Shown: piece after piece, positions 41,306 through 52,472 of the stretch
How the letters are laid out: each line of letters opens with the position of its first letter
How positions within the stretch are numbered: the first letter of the stretch is position 1
NCBI GenBank assembly: GCA_963576565.1
Contig: OY755042.1
Location: 109,669,314 to 109,733,313 of the forward strand
Source of the DNA: Aspidapion aeneum
Taxonomy: Eukaryota > Arthropoda > Insecta > Coleoptera > Brentidae
DNA length: 64,000 bases
Direction of reading: 5' to 3'
Program-made: the position numbers and the translations under genes
Notes under the pieces: model-generated
Seen by the model: the letters and a program-made list of their open reading frames with translations, nothing else
Told to the model about the DNA's origin: nothing
Databases searched by the model: none

Positions 41306-41689
41306 GAATGTTAAATGGGACACTGTGTATATTATAAAATCATCAATCAAGTCATTAAATCAAATAAACTTTCGTCATTAAAAGAAATTCAAGTAACTTT
41401 TTAACAGCATAAACTAGTTTAAGTTTGTACTAAAGTTTTTTAAAATAAAGTTAACTTTCTGAAATCAGCTACAAGCGGTGCAGATGCTGGCTCGAGTTTG
41501 ACCCAGTAACCTATTTTTGTTCTGTGACCTAAAACAAGTTTATGCCCAATTTTAAGATAATATATTTTAGAGCATCCTATATAATATAAAATATATTATA
41601 CAGGGTCTTATTGAATAGTATTCTCACATTTGAGAAGGTAATTTTTGGGTTTTCAAATTCGCCATGATTTTTCCCATTGCACAGAAAAA
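41306..41689. other. Spacer with a CAGGGTC end
   Basis: TATACAGGGTCTTATTGAAT near 41599 looks like a lone MITE terminus. No gene. Confidence 0.45.
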
Positions 41690-42200
41690 AAAATGTCTTC
41701 AGTCAATGCAAATTGCTTTGATCCAAGAAAAAATCTGCTGTCCTATCCACGAAGACGATATTTTCTTAACAAAAAAACTATTATCTTGAACTGCCGGATT
41801 CCGTTGAAAATAAAAGTTGCCTTTATCCAAGAAAATTGATTTGTTTTGAATGGAAGCGGCAACCATCTTGTGTTCTAGTATTATACCAAGACATAATTGT
41901 TTTGAGATTCCGGATATTTTTAGTTAAAAAATTAAAAGTCTTTAGGCAAAGTAAAGCTTTATTTGTGTTAAGAAGATATTAGTAAAAACTTTTATATCTT
42001 GCTTCAAAACCACTTTTTCTTCGCTAAAGGCAGTTTGTTTTAAACCAAAACAATTTACCAAGACGATTATTTTTTTCCCAAAACAAGCGGTTTGCTCAGA
42101 TGAAAAGAAAACATTGTGTTCGGAGACTTTTCCTTTTGGGTCAAGATAATTTTTTCAAGAAAACTACTTTTCTTAAGTGAAGAACTTCTTTTTTTCTGTG
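41690..42200. repeat. TIR repeat with CACAGAAAAAAA ends
   Basis: CACAGAAAAAAAAATGTCTTC at the left is mirrored by GAACTTCTTTTTTTCTGTG at the right. The interior is rich in AAGAAAA/TTTTCTT words in both orientations. Non-coding, ~510 bp. Confidence 0.65.
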
Positions 42201-42212
42201 TGGGGGAAAAGT

Positions 42213-42728
42213 ATAGGATTAGCATGGCGAGCATTCGGTAAATTAAGCTACATATTAAGAAATAAAAAATATCCTCAGTATCTCAAAGCGAAAGTGTATA
42301 ACCAATGTATCCTTCTTGTACTTACCTATGGATCCCAGACCTGAACACTTACAAAATCAAACATGGATAAGGTAACAAAAGCCCAAAGATTAATGCAAAG
42401 ACAAATGTTACATCTAAAGCTGACAGATAGAAAAAGGAATGAATGGATAAGAAATAAAACAAAAGTAAGGGATGTAAGAGGAGAAGTAGCAAAATTAAAA
42501 TGGAAATTTGTCGGTCATAATATCAGACAGAAAGACGATCGATGAAACAAATGTATTGTAAACTGAAGACCTTGGGAAAATAAAAGAAGTAAGAGAAGAC
42601 CCCAAATAAGATGGGCGGACGATTTGAAGAGACACGCGGGAACTAGATGGATGAACACGGTGACGAACAGAGAAGAGTGGAAGATATTGGAAGAGGCCTA
42701 TGTCCAAAGATGGATTGAAGAAGGCTAA
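42213..42728 (+). pseudogene. RTE-type non-LTR retrotransposon, 3' coding tail
   Basis: The C-terminal end of an endonuclease-reverse transcriptase of the RTE type. Read with frame changes it gives AFGKLSYILRN...KVYNQCILLVLTYGSQ, then MDKVTKAQRLMQRQM, RGEVAKLKWKFVGHNIRQK and a final QIRWADDLKRH...WMNTVTNREEWKILEEAYV before a stop. The conserved pattern LTYGSQTW, KLKW-x-F-x-GH and R-W-x-DD-x-x-R is typical of these tails. An internal stop (at TGA after GGATCCCAGACC, 42343) and frameshifts near 42230 and 42543 make it dead. The reverse transcriptase core and endonuclease are absent. A second, split copy lies on the minus strand at 49795-52960. Confidence 0.82.
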
Positions 42729-44285
42729 ATAGATAGATTTTTGGGTCCATTTTTAGACATAAACTTTTGGGGGTTGGATTGGTCCAAAAACCTACATTTT
42801 CGGCGATATCTCAAATATTTTTTTTCATAATTTCTCTTCTGGCCTGGGACTTTTCTTCAATTACGTAACGCACCAGGGGGCGAGGGGGGTTTAGCCTTGC
42901 GTTACATACAATGATTTTTTAATGTGTTTTTTCTTGAAAATGCGTTACGTACGGAGGTGGTTCAGAAATTCAAAATTTTTGCGTTAAGTAATTTAAGAAC
43001 AGTCCTCTAGCTGCGCGAGCTAGAAAGGTAAAAACCGTGAGTCTGTGAGCTGTCGAGCTGCCCACGGAGAAATACTAGAGAAACAAAACCTTTCTTTACC
43101 CGCCTAGCAACAAAAAAAAAAGATTTTTTCGAAATTTCCTGACAGCCTGCATCTCAAAAGTTAAGACGTTTCGGACATAATCACCAGTATTTACTAAGAC
43201 CTTAAAACTTAGCATTTTAGACCGGGTTTAAGTATCAAGTCTATATACTTGATACCGACCGGTTTAAGTGTATTTTTTTAAGACCCACAGGTCAAATAAC
43301 TGCAAAGTTTCGTTCACCCTAATGTGCAATATGATAATAAGCATTTCTCAGTGAGTTTCATCTCATATAAATTCAAATTAACTTTAGAAATAAAGAAAAA
43401 CCATATAAAAAATTTGTAACAAAATGTCATTTTTTTGAAATCTATTCCGTGCAGTCATAGGATTCCCGTTAAAAATAGTCTCAAATTGTAGTATCACCCC
43501 TGAGGGGTGGTTTAAAGTTCGAAAAACAGTAGAAATAATCCATGACTGATAAAAAAACTTATATACAAACATTTTCAAAGCTAAATAATACATAAATAAC
43601 ATAAAACTATATCTGTAGATGCATTACCGTATTAAATACATATTAATATTTAAATATTGTAAAAAGCACAAGATATATTAGACTCCGTTTTCAATTACAC
43701 ATCCAACAAAATAATTGAACATTAGTTTAATCATCTCTAACTTGTCTAAAAAATTACCATGTAAAATATAGCGGACAGCTGACACTGGCTAACACCGTTT
43801 TTATTGGACATCTCCTACTGACGTTTGAAGGTTTAAATATGGCTACCATTTTTAAACCAAAATATTATATTCTTTTTATTTATTTCTAACCTTTGTGTGG
43901 ATATAATTTCTTTGTTACAACGAAAAAAGATGATCCATATCGCAAGGTATTTATGAACAATTTATATAAATATTAAAATCTATTGCATTGACGGGAAAAA
44001 TAAGTTTAACCTTCAAACAAAATCTAGACTTGTAGACCTAGGATTGTAGCACTTAGCACTGTAGACGCTTTAGTAAATACTGGTGAATAATATGTTAACA
44101 AGAAGATTTTTTCACAAAAGGGACCTTAAAATAACCTCCTTAAATATTAACATATATTTCAATAACACTTTGTCCCTGTACATGTATGTTTTAACAAATA
44201 TTTTATAAAATTTAGATTTATTTGGATGGTCTTAAACTAAGTTATCTTGACGTTTTTCATAACGCATCAAATATAACATTTTGAT
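42729..44285. other. No gene seen
   Basis: Mixed AT-rich sequence with partial repeat blocks (GGGTCCATTTTTAGACATAA resembles the arm at 13565). No supported gene in ~1.5 kb. Confidence 0.5.
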
Positions 44286-44589
44286 TTGACAACTTTATTA
44301 AAAGGACACAAAAAAATCGCAGTTACAGAGGCTGCACGTACGCATTGCATCAGTCGCGTGGCAACCCTGACCCCCAACTCTCTCCATTGTTCAAAATACG
44401 CCACGTGGAGAGACGTTTTCAATGCCGTTTCCCGAAAGTTTTCACGGACGTTCACATGGGAAATAATGCGCCATTTGTTTGCGTTTCTAAACAAAGGCTT
44501 TAGTTTTAAAATAAAGGAATTTACAGACTGTAAAGAACTGGAAAAATTAATAGTAAAAGCAAAAAAACAAAACAAAAGAATTTACAATT

Positions 44590-45020
44590 TAACATATATG
44601 AAACAATGGTGAAAAGCACGCTGTTGTATGGAACAGAGACTTGTCGCGTAACAGAAAAATACAAAACAAAGACGGAATGTTTCAAAATGGATGCAATAAG
44701 AAGATCAATGAGAATAACAGATCATGTAATAAATGAGATCATAAAGAAAAAATGGGAATCGAGAGAAGCATAACGGATGACAGCACTAAAAGACAACTGA
44801 TATGGTACGGCCATGTACAACGGATGAACGACAAAAGATTACCAAAGCAGGTCCTAGAATGGCAACCAATAGAGCGAAGAAAAAGAGGACGTCCTAAACT
44901 AGAATGGCAATAGTCAATCCAAAGATCAATGACAATGAGTCAAAAAAACCTGACAGAAGATTATTGTCAGGATCGAAGAAGGTGGAGTATAGGCGTCGGA
45001 CTCCTTCTGTACTTCTTGGA
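44590..45020 (+). pseudogene. Non-LTR retrotransposon C-terminal tail (second family)
   Basis: Reads ETMVKSTLLYGTETCRV...KTECFKMDAIRRSMRI, then after a frame change LIWYGHVQRMNDKRLPKQ, a basic block (ERRKRGRPKLEWQ) and EDYCQDRRRWSIG. WYGHVQRM...RLPK...RGRP...W followed by D-R-x-x-W is a well-known C-terminal signature of arthropod RTE/jockey-like polymerases. The stop in LEWQ* and the shifts show it is broken. It differs in sequence from the tail at 42213-42728. The 5' part of the element is missing. Confidence 0.75.
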
Positions 45021-45040
45021 TCTTTACAGTCCTTTACTAA

Positions 45041-45670
45041 GGGATGCGGGGGGCGGCGGATAAAAGGTCGAAAGTACAAAAGGTCGAAAGTACAAAAGGT
45101 CGAAAGTTCAAAAGGTCTAAAGTATGAAAATAAAAGATTGAAACCTAACCAAGTCGAATTGTCCTGCCCAGCCGCGGTAGTCCAAAGGTCGAGGATAGTT
45201 CATAGTTAACCCGGTTAGGTTACTAACCCAACCTGACCAGGTTAGGTTTGTTTACTAAAAAAAAACTACCCTGATCTCGTCAGGAAAGTTTTTTTTTGAT
45301 ATACTAACCTAACCGGGTCAGGTTGGGATAGTAACCTAACCTATCCTCGGCCCCGGGTCCACCTTGACTGGACAGGTTAATTCGACTTGATACGGTAAAT
45401 TGGTATTATTAATATTTTGTATTGTCGATTTTTTTTCGACCTTTTCTACTTTTGATCTTTTGTACTTTCGATCTTTTGTACTTTCGACCTTTTGTACTTT
45501 CGATCTTTTGTACTTTCGAACTTTTGTACTTTCGACCTTATTTTTTCGACCTTTTGTACTTTCGATCTTTTGTACTTTCGACCTTTTGTACTTTCGACCT
45601 TATTTTTTCGACCTTTTATACTTTCGACCTTTTGTACTTTCGACCTTTTATCCTTCGCCCGGGATGAGGG
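45041..45670. mobile_element. Foldback transposon 2 with 15-bp minisatellite arms
   Basis: The element (45051-45660) starts GGGCGGCGGATAAAAGGTCG and ends with the near-complement CGACCTTTTATCCTTCGCCC. Arms are arrays of AAAGGTCGAAAGTAC units, 5 on the left and about 15 on the right. The core carries GGTTAGGTTACTAACCC and AACCTAACCGGGTCAGG blocks plus an AAAAAAAACT...CAGGAAAGTTTTTTT pair like that of foldback 1. Flanks are GGGATGCGGG and GGGATGAGGG, a 10-bp duplication with one mismatch. Long open frames on the right arm are by-products of the 15-bp period. Confidence 0.8.
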
Positions 45671-46327
45671 CCCTTATTCATATAATTCGTATCATAAAGG
45701 ACAAAAAAAAATCGTCTAAGATCATAAAAGAGGATGGTATAACAGTCCTATGTTAAAAACGGTATTATTAATAACCGGACATTGTCAAAAACGTCATTCT
45801 TTAAAACAAGACAAGAGCAAAATCGAAGTTCTGCATAACGTCTTTTATCAAAACCGGACAAAATCAAAAAGGACAAAATCATAAAAAGGGGTCGGGCCTA
45901 GCTTGTGACGTTCACCGAAAGAAGAGCCGTCCTGATATTGCTATGCAATTCAAGCGTCTTTCACTGCAATTTCTTTACTGCCATGCCGAAAGAAAACGCC
46001 GTATCTACATAGGGATTCCTATAGCACATACGGCATTTTTTATTAAGCAATTGACCAAGTGGTTCTGTTGGGTACGGTTCGGTTCGATTAACACCGTTAA
46101 CAGGGGAGCTAATTAAAGGAAAAAAACAGACATTTTTATGTATCTTTGGGTCCAATAACAACAATATTATTTGTTCCCGATTTAAATTTGCCGCCAAGCT
46201 TTCATGGGACCGATTTGTATGAGTGGAAGAGAGACGGAATCAGTAGACATGAAAAGAAAGGAGAGAGTTGCTCATGCTAGGCCCGGCCCCTTTTTATGAT
46301 TTTGTCCTTTTTAATTTTGTCCGGTTT
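45671..46327. repeat. Inverted repeat with AAAATCATAAAAAGGGG arms
   Basis: AACCGGACAAAATCAAAAAG...GGGGTCGGGCCTAGC (45851-45902) is mirrored by GCTAGGCCCGGCCCCTTTTT...TTTTGTCCGGTTT (46276-46327). GGACAAAATC/CATAAA words repeat at 45690-45890 with a ~10-16-bp spacing, the same style as foldbacks 1 and 2. Confidence 0.7.
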
Positions 46328-47447
46328 CGATGTGTCACTTTTGTTTTACGGGTGCGATATTACGTCTAATGGTATAGTTTTTGCAAAGTCACTTGAATAA
46401 CTCCTAATTCAGGGTTCTATCGATTTCATAAAATTTTGTTTCATTCTGCCCTTCAAAAGTTATCCAAATTCATATAAAATCTTCCTGGTATAATTTCAAC
46501 CCTGCCGACATAGAAGAGGCGCGGCTCTTTGCGGTCCCATCACAAAGTATTTGTTTTCCGACCGACCGAGCCCAGGTGGATGAACGGCACCTGATTGGCA
46601 GATTTTTTTAAGATGCGCTTTTAATTGCTTTCGGGTGTGCTTTTCGGGATCCCTTTAGTCGGCAGTATGCAGAGTTAGAAAATAAATCAGTGTCGTTCCT
46701 GTAGGTGTAGGAATATAAAGTTTTATTATCTATTTTTATTTCTTTAGTTTACGCCATAATTAAATGAAATAATTTTCATGAATATATCTACCGCCGCCGC
46801 CACTTTCTATAAAGGATATGCCGATGGTCGGCTTTTATCTTTGTTCAACTGACTTTGCAAAAACTATACTTGCAATTTTTGCCTAAAATACACAAAAAAC
46901 ACTTGACAAAAAGGCACTACATAATTTTGTGGAAAATATCGCCGAAACAAGTGAACCGTACATTGAAGTTTTCAAATGCACTCCTTGTTCTTTAATAGTT
47001 GGTACGACCAAATTTATATTCAATTTTAGGAATTTTGGTTGATACTGTATATCACTGAAATAAACAGTATCTCTGTTTTCAAACGTGTCGTCTGTTTCAT
47101 TTCAGTGTTTATCGTCAAGCACCTGTCATGTCTTTTTTCATTTGAAAAGACTAAACACTCTGTAAACCTCTGTTAATACCTTAATCTTAAAACATGTTGC
47201 TCTTGAGGAACATCCTGTTATTTATAGAATATTTTCAAGTACGAGCGAACGTCCAATGATAATTTTCTTGTCTTAGGTTCGTTGTTTGGTTTATTGAAAA
47301 GAACAGGATATTCAGTATAAGTTGTTTTTCTGAAATTAAGAGATGGTTATCGATGCTTCGTTAAAATTTTAAGTCAATACACGTACATTCTGAGGAATGT
47401 GGGCATAGAGTTTTATTTTTAAACTGTCCTTTTGTTCTCGTGGTGTA
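46328..47447. other. No gene seen
   Basis: Unique-looking sequence. 46900-47040 contains a block (GGCACTACATAATTTTGTGG, ATATCGCCGAAAC) related to 28577-28617 and 62770-62870. Confidence 0.5.
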
Positions 47448-48204
47448 TACAGGGTGAGGAAAAAGTACCGGGACCCCTAAATATCTCGATAACTAAGAGT
47501 TATTTGCAAAAATGGTCTAAATAAAAGTTTTAGGATTTAATTTGTTCTATTTGGTCGTGACATTGACATTGACGTATCTGTCAGCATTAGGAGTTTTTCG
47601 GAGGTCAACTTTAAAAATTTAAATGAAAACCATATTTTTTTCTTTTACCATTCGATGGAGAATAAAAATTTACGTTTAAAATGACATTGTAATTTTGTGT
47701 CAGAATGACATTTCGAAGAATATAAATTAAATAATTGTTCTTAAAGTGGCCTTAACACTTTAAGAAACTCGTAGATTATTTAATTACCGCTGTATTTTAT
47801 TATGCGTGTAGCTGTGACAATGACATTATATCTTAATATTGTGTCAAAACAAATCGCAAATTGTTTGAAGGATATTTGTTTAAAAGTTTTTTTTTAAAAG
47901 GTCACTAAAACTTAAAACTAATTATTTTATTTAATTATCCATTTATTTTTCAACGTCAGAAAATGACAATGTCATTTTAAACGTAGATTTTTATTCTCCA
48001 TCGAATGGTAAAAGAAAAAAATATGGTTTTTATTTAAATTTTTAAAGTTGACCTCCGAAAAACTCCTAATGCTGACAGATACGTCAATGTCAATGTCACG
48101 ACCAAATAGAACAAATTCAATCCTAAAACTTTTATTTAGACCATTTTTGCAAATAACTCTTAGTTATCGAGATATTTAAGGGTCCCGGTACTTTTTCCTC
48201 ACCC
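47448..48204. repeat. Palindromic element, ~240-bp arms, CAGGGTGAGG end
   Basis: The left arm starts TACAGGGTGAGGAAAAAGTA and includes CGTGACATTGACATTGACG and CCATTCGATGGAGAATAAAA. The right arm is its near-perfect complement, ending TTTTTCCTCACCC at 48204. The last four bases of the right end are replaced by the start of the next repeat. Confidence 0.9.
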
Positions 48205-48985
48205 AGCTCACACATATACTTATACTATAGTAGTGTGAGCTATGGTGATCCTAATTTTTTCGAGAAAAAAAAAGTTGCTCCGATTTCAAAAATTTTTATA
48301 TATCTTTGCGTTTCAGATGTTTTTGAAACTTTTTTGTTGTAGTGTCTGTCTGTCTGTCTGTCTGTCTGTATGTCTGTATGTCTGTATGTCTGTATGTCTG
48401 TATGTCTGTATGTCTGTCTGTAACGACCAACGCGCATAACTCAAAAACCGCTTGGCCGATTTCAATGAAATTTGGTACCTAGGCTGGGTCTTGGGTCGAG
48501 ATGGTCCCATTTAAAAATGAACAAGATCCACCGTACACAAACCAAATAAAAGGGTGGGGATAGATTTCAAAAATTAGAGTTTATGTAAAAATATGGCGTG
48601 TGTGATATCAAACGAAAGGTAATTGAGTCTGGAGTTAAACAAAATACATTTTAATTTGTTTTAAAAAAAGGGTGGGGGTATATTTCAAAAATTAGAGTTT
48701 AAGTGAAAATATGGCGTATGTGATATCAAACGAAAGGTAATTGAGTCCGGAGTTTAACAAAATACATTTTAGTTTTTGTTTTTATTAAGGGTGGGGGTGG
48801 ATTTCAAAAATTTGAGTTTAAGTCAAAACATGGCTTGTGTGGTATCAAACGAAAGGTAATTTAGTGTGGAGTTGAATAAATTATATTTCAGTTTTTAGTT
48901 ATATTAGCTCACACGTACGCTATAACTATAGTACCTAGTGTGAGCTTAGGGGCCCATATATTGGCAGAGTATTTTATTTTGCCGT
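48205..48985 (+). repeat. Terminal-hairpin repeat (AGCTCACAC family), copy 2
   Basis: Inverted relative of 37170-38014. Hairpin ends AGCTCACAC...GTGTGAGCT at 48205-48241 and 48906-48946. The interior has a TGTCTGTATGTCTGTATGTC microsatellite (48342-48420), CAAAAACCGCTTGGCCGATT, and three ~120-bp units (GATATCAAACGAAAGGTAAT). GGGGCCCATATATTGGCAGA follows the right hairpin, as in copy 1. Confidence 0.88.
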
Positions 48986-49069
48986 AGGATCTAGTTGATG
49001 TGTTTTAATGTATTTTGAGTTTAAATAATTACGCAGCTTTTGGTTTCTTTATTTTTTTATGATACTAAA

Positions 49070-49698
49070 TACAGTGAAACCTCCTATAAGCGGACACTCA
49101 CGGTGCCGTCGATTTTGTCCGCTTATTGGAGGTGTCCGCTTATAAGACGGAACTGCGAAATTTGAATCTATATTTATTAACAATTTCCGCTGCTTGAGTT
49201 TTTCTGATATTAAATTTTTCAGCGATCTTTCGTGCTGATAGATGTTCCTTCTCCGAAACGTTAACAACTTCCATTTTTTCACATAAACTAAGAAGTTTTT
49301 TACTAGGCGCCACTTCACAGAGCTCTATTACTACCCAACTGAACAACAAAAATCAAACATACAGTCCCGCCGAATAAAATATGCTGTAAATACAAAAGAA
49401 GTATTTAGTCTCCGCATTAAAACGTAAAGAGGTAGTTCCCTGGCTGCAGAGTGCGTTGTTACCAACATACTACATAATCTTTATGCCCATGAGGTGCAGC
49501 GCTCCGTTCCGTTGTCAGAGGTTCGCGTCCGGTTAAGGGAGGTTTCAGATGTTTTTAACCAAGAAAAGTTGTCCGCGTCCGGCTATTAGAGTGTCCGGTT
49601 ATAGGAGTGAATTTTACAGGTAATGAAATAGGGAAAAGCTTGGTTCCAACAAATTTGTCCGCTTATTAGAGGTGTCCGCAAGGAGAGGTTTCACTGTA
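49070..49698 (-). mobile_element. Tigger/pogo-type DNA transposon, internally deleted
   Basis: The element (49072-49696, 625 bp) starts CAGTGAAACCTCCTATAAGC and ends AGGAGAGGTTTCACTG, with TA on each side. Subterminal TGTCCGCTTATTAGAGGTGT-type words repeat near both ends. A minus-strand frame keeps the DNA-binding start of the transposase; the DDE domain is gone. Confidence 0.85.
49140..49349 (-). pseudogene. CENP-B/pogo-type transposase, N-terminal helix-turn-helix fragment
   Basis: Sixty-nine codons including LLSLCEKMEVVNVSEKEHLS and ARKIAEKFNIRKTQAAEIVN. This is the N-terminal psq/CENP-B-type helix-turn-helix of Tigger/pogo transposases, which binds the element's own ends. The pattern K-x-x-I/V...ARK-x-A-x-x-F-x-I-x-K-x-Q-x-x-x-I is well preserved. 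The rest of the ~450-residue protein, including the DDE core, is absent, so the product could only bind DNA. An equivalent host CENP-B-like gene is unlikely because the fragment sits inside matched TIRs with TA flanks. Confidence 0.8.
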
Positions 49699-49794
49699 TA
49701 GCTATTCTATAAGCAGTGACTAAACAGCACAGGTAGTAGCTTTTTTTAGATAATTGCCAAAAAAAGCATTTAAATTTTAATATTATCTATCTAT

Positions 49795-49967
49795 CTAGCC
49801 TTCTTCGATCCATCTTTGGACATAGGCGTCTCCCAATATCTTCCATTCTTCTCTGTCTGTTGCCGTGTTCATCCATCTAGCTCCAGCATGTCTCTTCAAA
49901 TCGTCGCATTTGTCTTCCCCTACTTCTTTTATTTTACCAAGGTCTCCAGGTTACAATACACTTCTTC
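49795..49967 (-). pseudogene. RTE-type tail, downstream half of a split copy
   Basis: On the minus strand this reads KKCIVTWRPW followed by the terminal part of the RTE tail (the region equal to 42545-42728), to a stop near 49795. It breaks off at GAAG/CTTCTTC where the P-like transposon begins. The upstream half resumes at 52473. The two halves line up as one element once the 2.5-kb insertion and its 7-bp duplication are ignored. Confidence 0.8.
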
Positions 49968-50172
49968 CACGGATCACCTAACAAACAGATAGGGAACTCA
50001 GGTGGTGGGGGGTGCTACGCGCATCTTTCACGCAGCCTGCCATGTTGGGGTCAACCACTCCAGAGGCGCATTCTGTATTTCAATATTTTTTAAACTTTTA
50101 GTACGTGTTGAGCATTAGTGGTGTGTAGATGTGGTTTTTGTATTTGATATATGTTATTTTTTATTTTAAACA

Positions 50173-50334
50173 ATGGGAACGGTTTGTGCCGTAAGAGACT
50201 GTAAATCCACGCTACGGTATACTCTTAATCGAAGTAATTTTCGATTTCCGCAGGATCCTATAACGCAAACTTATACATTATTTTATCTTTCGATTTTCTT
50301 AAAACTTTTGCCATATCCTATACAAGGTGTTCAA
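50173..50334 (+). pseudogene. THAP-domain N-terminus of a P-like transposase (fragment)
   Basis: The frame begins MGTVCAVRDCKSTLRYTLNR and SNFRFPQDP, then loses homology and stops after 53 codons. C-x4-C at residues 5 and 10, followed by the F-x-F-P segment, is the start of a THAP zinc finger, which in P-family transposases binds the element's subterminal DNA. The second half of the finger (W helix, C-x2-H) is not in frame. Either an intron begins near 50275 or the gene is truncated. The ATG is in good context (AACAATGG). It is different in sequence from the THAP fragment at 27288 (MSYTWCVVPQC). Placement just inside a matched TIR argues for a transposase and not a host gene. Confidence 0.68.
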
Positions 50335-50642
50335 TAATTAAATGTCCTATGAGATGAATCTGTAAATGATTTAAGTACAAAGAGTTCTTAAGGACATATA
50401 GATCTGCAACCCCTTTGATTTTGTTTTTTTATTTTTTTTATACTTTTGCAGGATTTGTAATATTTATCTCAAATTTAAAAATGCGCCGCCATTAGATCCT
50501 AAAAAAAATGATATAAACTATGCTTTGTTTAGAAAGTTTTTGGTGTTTTGTATGAAACAGCGGTATAAGTTCAGTTTGTAGAAAAGGGAAATATGTAGGT
50601 TGGTATTTTGATCCTTAAATTAAGCAGAGGTTCACAAATTAA

Positions 50643-51425
50643 AAGGGTAGGGGACAATTCGCCGCAGCCGAATAACCGCGGCCGATTCGCCGCGGCTGGC
50701 TGATTGGCCGCGGCTCTTTTTGCCGCGGGGACATTTCGCCGCTAATTAAATTGCCGCGGGGAGAAATTGCCGCGGGAACAATTCGCCGCGAGATTTTTGT
50801 TTCATGATATTACCATTGTTTTATTTACCTTGACTTCATATAATATTTTTTTATAAAAATAATGTTTTCAAATTTTCCAACTATTTATTTGGTGGTAACT
50901 TACAATCCAGCATTTTTTAATTGGAAAAAATAAACAAAATGACAAATGTAGAATGGTGGTTTTTGCCATTTATGAACCGATATGCATCAAACTAGAAACT
51001 TTAGGATCTTTCAGGGCACTGATTATTATTTTTAACTTAAATTAAAAAAAATCAAAATGGGAACCGACCTGAAACACCCAAACTTCTGAATTTGATCGGT
51101 TCAAAAATGAAAAAATCCGCCATGTTGTATCGCCATTTTGATTTTTTAAAATTTAAGTTAAAAATAATGATCAGTCCGAGTTAGATACAAGTCCGTCCAT
51201 AAACGGAAAAATCCGCCATTCTGGATCCGCCATTTTATTTATTTTCCTAATAAAAAAAATGGGAAAAAGTTATAATCAAACAAATATATATGAAGTCAAG
51301 CTAAATACAACTGTTTAAACAATTCCCAATGGTAACATCATAAAACAAAAAAATCTCACGGTGAATTGTCCCCGCGGCAAATTGGACCACAGCGAATTGG
51401 CCGCGGCGACTCCCCATCTAAAGGG
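50643..51425. repeat. GCCGCGG foldback nested in the P-like transposon
   Basis: Begins GGGTAGGGGACAATTCGCCG and ends GGCCGCGGCGACTCCCCATC. The left arm has many CCGCGGC/ATTCGCCGCG units (50650-50790), then AAATTTTTGTTTCATGATAT-type sequence mirrored near 51330. A partial copy lies at 27638-27742. The interior (50960-51240) has CGCCATTTTGATTTTTTAAA-type blocks, also inverted. Non-coding. Confidence 0.8.
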
Positions 51426-52448
51426 CCCTTAATAAAAAGAGAAAATAGTCATTTTAGCACTAAATTTATTAACATTTCAAAACAGATTTTAGTGTAATAG
51501 GTTTCAAAATTTTTAGATAGTTTTGAATAATTTTGAAACTTAAATGTTACCGTTTTGGTAATGCATAATTCCATAAAATTTTAATGGTTTTAAGAAACGA
51601 AAAAGAATGCTAAGTTTAACACCCTGTAAAAACAAAGAGGTCTAAATGTGATGCGAAAAAAATCTTTGTTTTTACCATTTCCACAACCCCTTAAAGTTTC
51701 ATGCATCATTTAAATGAAACCCTGTATAATACACTATTAAATAACATTTGGTCAAGAGTTTTTGACACAAATTTTATTTACACTTTTAAGAATACATATA
51801 AAACAACTATTTTTTTTTAAATATTGGATTTTACTAAATTTTAAAATATTAATTTACCGTGACGCAATTTTGTGCTAATTGTAAAGATTATTTGGTCACC
51901 CTGTATCTCCTTAAACTTTCAATTTTTCGAAAAAACTAATAAATAATATCTGATTCCAGTAAATTAAGAAATCATTCTACAATGTCAAACTTCTTATATT
52001 TAAAATTCACAATTTTACTCCTCTTGAAACTTAATAAATGTTATCCCAATACAACAAAAAAAGCAATCAATTTTTTTCTTTTTGTGTTTGGCTGTATGCT
52101 GGAAACGACAACATGCTCACGTATTCTGAACGAAGAAGAAGACCTCTTTTTGTGCTTCCCATATCTCTTATTCAATAGAACACATTATTTCCATAGTCCC
52201 CTACAGAGAACAAGATATAATATTTTTACGCGGCCGAGAATCTAAAATTCATTTTAGCTCCCATTTTTAGCAGAACAAAACTAAGTTAATGTTTTTATTG
52301 TTTCTGGCAGTAATAATATTTTTTCGCATCAACAATCTGAAACATTCATATTTTATGATAAATTTATTTTAGTCCGGCTCTGAGTTTGATTCCCAATGCT
52401 CAGCCATCGTTGAATTCTCCGAGATCAAAGACGGCCAGCCGGCTTATT
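51426..52448. other. AT-rich interior of the P-like transposon
   Basis: Lone CACCCTGTA or CCCTGTATA termini occur at about 51623, 51720 and 51900. An 87-codon frame at 51982-52245 lacks any domain. No catalytic transposase segment could be recognised. Confidence 0.5.
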
Positions 52449-52472
52449 TATCTGTTTGTTAGGTGATCCGTG

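Noticed and set aside
45400..45756. Three overlapping frames with repeating TFDLLYFRPF-type peptides
   Set aside because: The 15-bp foldback unit is a multiple of 3, so every frame stays open. No gene evidence.
48240..48510. Frames with TYRHTDIQT and VCLSVCLSVC repeats
   Set aside because: Translations of the GTCT/TGTATGTC microsatellite in the terminal-hairpin repeat.
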